A stretch of DNA of 10,213 bases, taken from Gemmatimonadota bacterium. Its GTDB lineage: Bacteria; Gemmatimonadota; Gemmatimonadetes; Gemmatimonadales; GWC2-71-9. The translations under genes and the position numbers were made by a program. Under the pieces are notes generated by a model. It searched no databases. It saw nothing but the letters and a program-made list of their open reading frames with translations, and was not told where the DNA came from. This document shows, piece after piece, positions 5,366 through 10,213 of this stretch. How positions within the stretch are numbered: position 1 is the stretch's first letter; each line of letters opens with the position of its first letter. Location: assembly GCA_027294815.1 (NCBI GenBank), contig JAPULP010000426.1, positions 1-10,213 of the forward strand, written 5' to 3'.

Positions 5366-6463
5366 CTATGTACGCCCCGCGCCACCCTGATGGGGGACCA
5401 GACCATTTGTCTCACTTCGGTCTTCCGCTCCCTTCAACCAGCGCCAAAACACCACCGAGCCAAACCCCACCGTTAGATACGACAGAACCAACCGCCACAG
5501 CAAAATGTATGACGGCACGAGCTCCCGCGGCACGTAGATCGACATAACGGCGACGGAAAGAATTTCGGCCAGACCGGAGCCACCCGGGGTTGGGGCGAAG
5601 TACAAGAGAAACGTGATAAGGGTCTGGAGCAACAAAACATCGAAGAAGTTCACTTGAATGTCGAGCATGCGGAGCACGACGTAGCCAGCCAAGAGCTTAT
5701 TGGCGTGTGCAAGCGCCGAGACTGGTACGGCGGCCGCCAGCGTCAGCCAGCCACGACCGCGGAAGAACGCCACCATACAGTCGTGGGAACGATCGACGCC
5801 CTCCCTCATGGCTTCGACGCGATCGGCCATTCTGCTGCTGCCCCGCGCCTCAAACCAGCCCACCAGCAGGCGGCCAAGACCTTTTGCGTATTTCGGGAAA
5901 ACAAAAAAGAACAGCATCACCAGACCAATGCCGACGAAGCCGCCCAGGCTGAGCTTGAACAGATCAAAAAGTGTAAAGCTTTGCCCGAGGATTCCGTGTT
6001 GCTCGAGCGAGCTACCAGCCCCCATGAAAATCGCGAATGGCCCGGCAATCGCAAAAAAAACCACGGTTGCGACAAAGGTCATCAAGCTCGAAATCATGGC
6101 CTCGGGGATCGGCGTGCCGTAGCGCCTGAGCGTGTAGATCATCATTGGCCCGCCGCCGGTTTGGCTTGGCGTGAGAAAACTCGCCCAGGCCGTTAGGCCA
6201 CCTGCGAGCACCGACCCCTTCAACGAGACGCCAGGATACACGTGGCGCGTGAGGATCCAGAGCCGAAGCCCACCCCCGAACCAGTCCATCGACGCCAGCG
6301 CCACCCCGACGAGCACCCACCCCCATTTCAGCGACGTCATCGTGGAGAGGAAGAAGTCCAGGTTGTTCCCGTAGAACAGGAGGGCGCCGAACACGACGAG
6401 GGACACCACCGCGAAGATCTCGAGGCCGTGTCTCAGGACACGTGTTGAAACTAGTCTGGCCAT
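5366..6463 (-). CDS. Multi-pass inner-membrane protein, LPG synthase TM / AglD-YbhN (UPF0104) family flippase-like
   Basis: This is a 365-residue integral membrane protein of the family that includes the transmembrane flippase part of MprF, AglD and YbhN, whose members are implicated in moving or building lipid-linked molecules at the inner membrane. Hydrophobic segments can be seen at about 13-31, 45-59, 83-97, 123-147, 172-190, 239-258, 272-290, 298-311 and 319-339. Family signatures are SFLTPSQTGGGPMMIY (95-110), the YFAPTPGGSGLAEI loop (288-301) and a late WRLVLSY (323-329). A charged cytosolic-type loop rich in Arg and Glu lies between about 191 and 238. The lysyltransferase domain of MprF is absent, so aminoacyl-lipid synthesis is not expected. 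ATG 6463 gives a natural N-terminus before the first helix. It is transcribed away from uvrA and ends 119 bp before the FHA gene, so read-through into that operon is possible. The lipid substrate is unknown. Confidence 0.88.
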   Translation of the reverse strand: MARLVSTRVLRHGLEIFAVVSLVVFGALLFYGNNLDFFLSTMTSLKWGWVLVGVALASMDWFGGGLRLWILTRHVYPGVSLKGSVLAGGLTAWASFLTPSQTGGGPMMIYTLRRYGTPIPEAMISSLMTFVATVVFFAIAGPFAIFMGAGSSLEQHGILGQSFTLFDLFKLSLGGFVGIGLVMLFFFVFPKYAKGLGRLLVGWFEARGSSRMADRVEAMREGVDRSHDCMVAFFRGRGWLTLAAAVPVSALAHANKLLAGYVVLRMLDIQVNFFDVLLLQTLITFLLYFAPTPGGSGLAEILSVAVMSIYVPRELVPSYILLWRLVLSYLTVGFGSVVFWRWLKGAEDRSETNGLVPHQGGAGRT

Positions 6464-6472
6464 CTTATTCGC

Positions 6473-6502
6473 AACCTACGCCCAGGCGGCGGGGACCGTC
6501 AA
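6473..6502 (-). promoter_or_regulatory. Candidate promoter of the flippase gene in the flippase/uvrA divergent region
   Basis: On the minus strand, TTGACG is followed after 18 nt by TAGGTT, whose last base is 9 nt before the flippase ATG. The -35 box matches consensus at 5 of 6 positions and the -10 keeps TAnnnT. A start about 6-7 nt after the -10 would leave a leader of only a few bases. The uvrA side of this 92-bp gap (6464-6555) shows only a weak TACCTT (6543-6548) before the uvrA ATG and no convincing LexA-type box. Confidence 0.35.
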
Positions 6503-6555
6503 CGACGCTCGTGGGTTTCATGCTCGGCCTTTCGCCCCGGGTTACCTTCCACGTC

Positions 6556-9372
6556 ATGCCGAAAAGCATCGTGATCCGCAACGCCAGGCAGAACAACCTC
6601 AAGGGCTTCACGGTTTCGTTTCCAAGGCAGCAACTCACGGTGGTCACTGGCCCGTCCGGATCGGGTAAGAGTTCTCTGGCGTTTGACACGCTCTACGCCG
6701 AGGGACAACGCCGGTATGTCGAGTCGTTGTCAACCTACGCAAAGCAATTCCTCGAGCGGATGCCGAAACCGAACATCGACAGTCTCGAGGGTATCTCGCC
6801 GGCGGTCGCCATCGAGCAAAAAAACCCAACGACATCGAGCCGCTCGACGGTTGGCACCGCCACGGAGATCTACGACTATCTGCGGTTGCTCTGGGCGCGG
6901 ATCGGCCGACCGCATTGTACATCGTGTGGCGAGCGAGTGGTGAGTGAATCTCCCAGTACTGCAACGGAACAGCTCATCGCCGAATTCGGTGGTCGGCATA
7001 TACTCATCACCTTCCCGTTACCGCGCTCCGAGCATCCGGATCACGATCTCCTGTTGGAGAATCTCATGGCAATGGGGTTCGTGCGCATCATGGCCGATGG
7101 AGCGGTGCATCGCCTCGAAGAACTCCCATCCAACGTACGTCTCGACTCGGCGGACGTTTCAGTAATCGTTGACAGGGTGAAGGCGACCCCAGCGATGCGC
7201 AGTCGCATCGCGGACTCCCTCGCGGTGGCGTTCGCCGAGGGCGATGGGCTTGCTGAAACCGTCATCGATGAAACCCGACGGCAGTTCTCCCAGCGACCAC
7301 GGTGCCTCTCCTGCGGCAAGCCGGGCGTGGTGCTCTCGCCGAACCTCTTTTCGTTCAACAACCCCCGGGGCGCCTGTGAGACGTGCAATGGATTCGGCGC
7401 CGTGCTCGAATATGATGAGTCGCTCATAGTTCCCGATACAGACCGCACACTCGCCGATGGAGCGATCGATCCCTGGACGAAACCGCGCTACGTCGGTCGA
7501 CGCCGCCTCCTGCGTGAGGTCGCTACCAAACGACGCATACCATTCGACAAACCGTGGAAGAGTCTGAGTGCCGGTCACAAGCGACTCCTCTTGGAAGGCA
7601 AGTCCGGTCGTTTCCAAGGCCTCTTGCCGTTTCTTCGCGCACTCGAGCGGAAGCGGTACAAGCAATACATCAGGGTTTTCTTGCGCCAATACCAGAAAGC
7701 ACACACCTGTCCGGCGTGTAACAGCCGACGCCTGCGCCCCGAGGCCGAAGCGGTGCGCATAGGCGGCCGGTCGATTGGCGACATCGCTCAAGAGACCCCA
7801 GCTGCGGTCCTCGCATGGCTCACAAGCCTCGAACTGACACCATTCGAGCGCGACGTCGCTGAATCCATCTTCACAGAGCTAATCGCGCGATTGACGTTCA
7901 TGGAGGACGTCGGGTTGGGATATCTCACCCTCGCCCGGCAAACCCGTACGTTGTCAGGTGGTGAGGCGCAACGCATCGCGCTAGCCAACGCGCTCGGCGC
8001 TCGACTGGTCGACACCCTCTACGTGCTCGACGAACCGTCCATCGGCCTGCACCCGCGGGACATCGACCGGCTGGTGGGGTTGCTCGAGCGTTTGCGCGAC
8101 GCGGGAAACACCGTCGTCGTCGTGGAACACGATCTCGCCACCTTGAACGCAGCCGATTATATGGTCGAGTTGGGCCCGGGAAGCGGCGCCTCCGGGGGAG
8201 AATTGGTTTTTGCGGGTCCGATGGCGGAGGCAGCGTCGGCAGACACATTGACCGCCGCGTATTTGTCGGGGGAGAAAACCATACCGGTGCCCAGTGCAAG
8301 GCGTCACGCAGGGCCGAGATGGCTCACGATACATGGAGCCTCACTCCACAACCTCAAGGAAGTCGACGTCGCAATTCCCCTCGGGACCCTGACCGCGGTC
8401 ACCGGCGTCTCCGGCTCCGGAAAGTCGACGCTGGTGCACGACGTTTTGTATCGCCAACTAGCGCTTCGGCTCAAGGGAGCACACGGAGCGAAGGAGCACC
8501 TCGGTGAGGCGGTGGGCGCGGTGAAGGCGATTACCGGATTGGAGGCGCTGAACGACGTCGTGTTGGTGGACCAATCGCCCATCGGACGTTCGCCACGCTC
8601 GAACCCGATCACATACGTGAAAGCGTTCGACCAAATACGCCAACTCTTCGCCGCCCAGCCCCTTTCACGCGCTCGGAGTTACTCCCCCACCACGTTCAGT
8701 TTCAATGCCCCCCAAGGCGGTCGGTGTACCGAATGCGAAGGGGCCGGCCACGTGCGAATCGAAATGGTGTTTCTGGCCGACGTCTTCGTTCCGTGCGACA
8801 CATGCGGCGGCACACGATTCGATCGCGAGGTGCTCGATATTCGGATCAAGGGACTCTCGATTCATGACGTTCTCCAGCTGACCGTCGATGAAGCGATCCA
8901 ACGGTTCCGACACCAAGACAAGCTGGGTCGGACGTTATGGCATCTGCAACAGGTCGGCCTTGGCTATTTGCGCCTCGGCCAGCCAGCCACCACGCTCTCC
9001 GGGGGCGAAGCGCAACGCCTCAAGATCGCGCGCCAGTTGGCCAATGTGACGCGCAACGAACGACGTTTGTACATTCTCGACGAGCCCACCACCGGACTGC
9101 ACTTGGACGATGTCCACACTCTCCTGCGCGTCCTCGATCGCCTGGTCGACGCCGGCCATACCGTTCTGATCATCGAACATCACGTGGACGTCATCAAACG
9201 AGCGGATTGGATCCTCGACATGGGCCCGGAAGGAGGAGACGCCGGCGGCCAAATCGTCGCTCAAGGCACTCCGGAAGACATCGCGGTGACCGACACGCAC
9301 ACGGCTCGATATCTGAAAGAGGCGCTCCAGGTTTCGCGTGAGAGTGCTCGAGCACAGGCGGCCATGACGTAG
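6556..9372 (+). CDS. uvrA: UvrA, ATPase subunit of the UvrABC excinuclease
   Basis: UvrA dimers find distorted DNA and load UvrB to start nucleotide excision repair. From ATG 6556 the protein has 938 residues, the normal length. It has two ABC ATPase modules. The first has Walker A GPSGSGKSS (32-40), signature LSGGEAQR (466-473) and Walker B YVLDEPSIGLH (from 489). The second has Walker A GVSGSGKST (617-625), signature LSGGEAQR (814-821) and Walker B YILDEPTTGLH (from 839). Zinc-site cysteines are C250/C253 with C274/C277, and C724/C727 with C747/C750. CxxC pairs also occur at 121-124 and 385-388. The UvrB-binding region (about 125-250) and insertion domain (about 280-385) are present, so it is not the shortened UvrA2 class. 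Wording such as IALANALGARLVDTLYVLDEP is less like E. coli UvrA, so it could be one of several paralogues. ATG 6556 fits the family N-terminus (SIVIRNARQNNLKGF). In-frame GTG 6442 or ATG 6520 would add non-family residues. Confidence 0.95.
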   Translation: MPKSIVIRNARQNNLKGFTVSFPRQQLTVVTGPSGSGKSSLAFDTLYAEGQRRYVESLSTYAKQFLERMPKPNIDSLEGISPAVAIEQKNPTTSSRSTVGTATEIYDYLRLLWARIGRPHCTSCGERVVSESPSTATEQLIAEFGGRHILITFPLPRSEHPDHDLLLENLMAMGFVRIMADGAVHRLEELPSNVRLDSADVSVIVDRVKATPAMRSRIADSLAVAFAEGDGLAETVIDETRRQFSQRPRCLSCGKPGVVLSPNLFSFNNPRGACETCNGFGAVLEYDESLIVPDTDRTLADGAIDPWTKPRYVGRRRLLREVATKRRIPFDKPWKSLSAGHKRLLLEGKSGRFQGLLPFLRALERKRYKQYIRVFLRQYQKAHTCPACNSRRLRPEAEAVRIGGRSIGDIAQETPAAVLAWLTSLELTPFERDVAESIFTELIARLTFMEDVGLGYLTLARQTRTLSGGEAQRIALANALGARLVDTLYVLDEPSIGLHPRDIDRLVGLLERLRDAGNTVVVVEHDLATLNAADYMVELGPGSGASGGELVFAGPMAEAASADTLTAAYLSGEKTIPVPSARRHAGPRWLTIHGASLHNLKEVDVAIPLGTLTAVTGVSGSGKSTLVHDVLYRQLALRLKGAHGAKEHLGEAVGAVKAITGLEALNDVVLVDQSPIGRSPRSNPITYVKAFDQIRQLFAAQPLSRARSYSPTTFSFNAPQGGRCTECEGAGHVRIEMVFLADVFVPCDTCGGTRFDREVLDIRIKGLSIHDVLQLTVDEAIQRFRHQDKLGRTLWHLQQVGLGYLRLGQPATTLSGGEAQRLKIARQLANVTRNERRLYILDEPTTGLHLDDVHTLLRVLDRLVDAGHTVLIIEHHVDVIKRADWILDMGPEGGDAGGQIVAQGTPEDIAVTDTHTARYLKEALQVSRESARAQAAMT

Positions 9373-9391
9373 GCGGCGGTGACGCAAATCA

Positions 9392-9417
9392 TTGACCGCC
9401 GGACCGGCGAATACAAT
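9392..9417 (+). promoter_or_regulatory. Candidate promoter and dyad before the polysaccharide export gene
   Basis: TACAAT (9412-9417; 5 of 6 to the -10 consensus) ends 10 nt before ATG 9428. A TTGACC (9392-9397) lies upstream but with only 14 nt of spacing, shorter than the optimum. A 13-bp perfect dyad (CGCCGG, A, CCGGCG; 9397-9409) sits between the two boxes and could be an operator. Any transcript from this -10 would have a leader of only a few nucleotides. Confidence 0.35.
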
Positions 9418-9427
9418 CTTTGGCACC

Positions 9428-10060
9428 ATGCGCTACTTCATTGCTTGTCTGCTCCTGCTGTTCCTCGCTCCACCAGCCTTCGCTCAAGACCAGAGCACCG
9501 GTTCGAGTGGGTCCTACCGACTCCGCCCGGGCGACGTCCTCGTCATCACCGTGTGGGGACAGGACGATTACTCCGGAGAGTTCAAGGTGGACGAAACCGG
9601 CCACATTCCGTATCCGGTGCTGGGAGAAATCGACACCCGCGACAAGACCATGACACAGATTCGGGAGGAGATCAGAGTTGGGTTGCAACGCATCTTCAAC
9701 GAGCCGTTCGTCACGGTCAACCCACAGTTCAAGATCGCCGTGCTGGGGGAGGTGAATAACCCGGGATTGTTCCCCGTGGACCCAACGCTCACGGTGCTCG
9801 ATATCGTGGCGATGGCTGGGGGTCCCGGTCGAAACGGGAACATCAACAAGATCCAACTCTTGCGTGGCGGTCAAACCTTGGATTTACGGTTTGCACCGGA
9901 CAGCGTGGGCGCTCTCACGCTGCAGGAGGTCGGACTCCGCTCGGGCGATCAAATCATGATAACCCGCCGCGGCTTCACCGGCGACGACCTTCGGACCCTG
10001 CTGAGTATCGTCCAAGTGGCGCTGTCCGTGGCCATATTCGTCACGGTCCTCGGCAACTGA
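9428..10060 (+). CDS. Wza-like polysaccharide export protein (Poly_export + SLBB), short form
   Basis: A 210-residue envelope protein of the polysaccharide biosynthesis/export family, which forms or supports outer-membrane pores for capsule or exopolysaccharide. ATG 9428 starts a clear signal peptide (MRYFIACLLLLFLAPPAFAQ, predicted cleavage after AFA). Unlike E. coli Wza there is no lipobox Cys at the cleavage site. The Poly_export domain follows (about 27-105: YRLRPGDVLVITVWGQDDYS, then VDETGHIPYPVLGEI), then one SLBB domain (about 107-175, with VLGEVNNPGLFPVDPTLTVL and AMAGGPGRNG). The C-terminus ends in a hydrophobic helix (LLSIVQVALSVAIFVTVLGN) that could cross a membrane, comparable in position to the Wza C-terminal helix. 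Wza itself is much longer with several SLBB repeats, so this is a minimal version. It follows uvrA by 55 bp. No Wzc-type kinase or glycosyltransferase is present before the tRNA; a polysaccharide locus may continue beyond the window. Confidence 0.92.
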   Translation: MRYFIACLLLLFLAPPAFAQDQSTGSSGSYRLRPGDVLVITVWGQDDYSGEFKVDETGHIPYPVLGEIDTRDKTMTQIREEIRVGLQRIFNEPFVTVNPQFKIAVLGEVNNPGLFPVDPTLTVLDIVAMAGGPGRNGNINKIQLLRGGQTLDLRFAPDSVGALTLQEVGLRSGDQIMITRRGFTGDDLRTLLSIVQVALSVAIFVTVLGN

Positions 10061-10068
10061 CCAGTCGC

Positions 10069-10097
10069 TTGAAAGTACCGGGCGCGGTGATTAGACT
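10069..10097 (+). promoter_or_regulatory. Sigma70-type promoter of tRNA-Asn
   Basis: TTGAAA (10069-10074; 5 of 6 to consensus) and TAGACT (10092-10097; 4 of 6) are separated by the optimal 17 nt. A start near 10104 would give a leader of about 27 nt before the mature tRNA 5' end. That leader includes a short inverted repeat, GTCCGC (10106-10111) with GCGGAC (10122-10127). It is the best-matched promoter in the window and lies just after the export gene stop. Confidence 0.55.
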
Positions 10098-10130
10098 CGA
10101 TTCCCGTCCGCGGAACACCTAGCGGACCGA

Positions 10131-10203
10131 TCCCGAGTAGCTCAGTTGGTAGAGCAGACGGCTGTTAACCGTCGGGTCGGGGGTTCGAGTCCCTCCTCGG
10201 GAG
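10131..10203 (+). tRNA. tRNA-Asn (anticodon GUU)
   Basis: All four arms fold by eye. The acceptor stem is 10131-10137 with 10196-10202 (seven Watson-Crick pairs). The D stem GCTC/GAGC is 10140-10143 with 10152-10155. The anticodon stem GACGG/CCGTC is 10157-10161 with 10169-10173, enclosing loop CTGTTAA with anticodon GTT at 10164-10166. The variable loop is 5 nt, and the T arm has loop TTCGAGT at 10184-10190 with one G-U pair in its stem. The discriminator base is G (10203), as expected for bacterial tRNA-Asn. The 3' CCA is not encoded, so it must be added by nucleotidyltransferase. Confidence 0.97.
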
Positions 10204-10213
10204 TTCTCCAATA

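Noticed and set aside
6442..6555. N-terminal extension of UvrA from GTG 6442 or ATG 6520
   Set aside because: The extra residues have no family match, and from 6442 they would overlap the start of the divergent flippase gene; ATG 6556 gives the standard UvrA N-terminus.
9389..9874. Minus-strand frame opposite the export gene
   Set aside because: Overlaps the signal peptide and Poly_export domain of a well-supported gene; no recognisable motif.
10106..10127. Hairpin GTCCGC / GCGGAC between the export gene and tRNA-Asn
   Set aside because: Considered as a terminator of the export gene, but it has no T-tract and lies downstream of the tRNA promoter, so it more likely belongs to the tRNA leader or is chance.

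Overview
This is a GC-rich window, densely coded on both strands, probably from the chromosome of a Gram-negative bacterium. The Gram-negative call rests on a Wza-type outer-membrane polysaccharide export protein at the right end. The gene content would fit Gemmatimonadota or a similar lineage (ATP-dependent PEP carboxykinase, a COG1078-type HD phosphohydrolase, FHA/PP2C signalling proteins, a UvrA with paralogue-like wording in its motifs). That placement is inference from motif style and was not tested. There is no CRISPR array, transposase, phage gene or recombinase, so this looks like ordinary chromosomal sequence and not a mobile island.

Layout: (1) 1-2606, plus strand: the C-terminal part of ATP-type phosphoenolpyruvate carboxykinase, cut by the window edge, then an HD-superfamily phosphohydrolase. 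The conserved N-terminus of the HD protein extends upstream of its first ATG without any normal start codon. (2) 2561-5246, minus strand: a compact signalling operon encoding a three-FHA-domain protein, a possible 34-residue mini-ORF, a PP2C Ser/Thr phosphatase and a 72-residue protein coupled to it by a GTGA overlap. The operon ends at a clear intrinsic terminator that lies inside the 3' coding end of the convergent HD gene. (3) 5366-6463, minus strand: a multi-pass membrane protein of the AglD/YbhN (LPG synthase TM-like) flippase family. (4) 6464-6555: a short divergent promoter region. (5) 6556-9372, plus strand: a full-length UvrA. (6) 9428-10060, plus strand: a short Wza-like polysaccharide export protein with a signal peptide and a C-terminal hydrophobic helix. 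(7) 10069-10203: a good sigma70-type promoter followed by tRNA-Asn(GUU).

The FHA protein and the PP2C phosphatase form a natural pair: FHA domains read phospho-threonine marks and PP2C removes them. The kinase that writes the marks is not in the window. The FHA linker carries three near-identical copies of a short Tyr/Thr-containing motif, the most unusual protein feature here. Several genes lack a visible Shine-Dalgarno sequence and have a TAnnnT element 7-10 nt before the start codon, which raises the possibility of leaderless transcripts. I see no convincing new multi-gene system. The items most worth a second look are the HD start anomaly, the terminator embedded in a gene, the small proteins of the FHA/PP2C operon and the FHA linker repeats.
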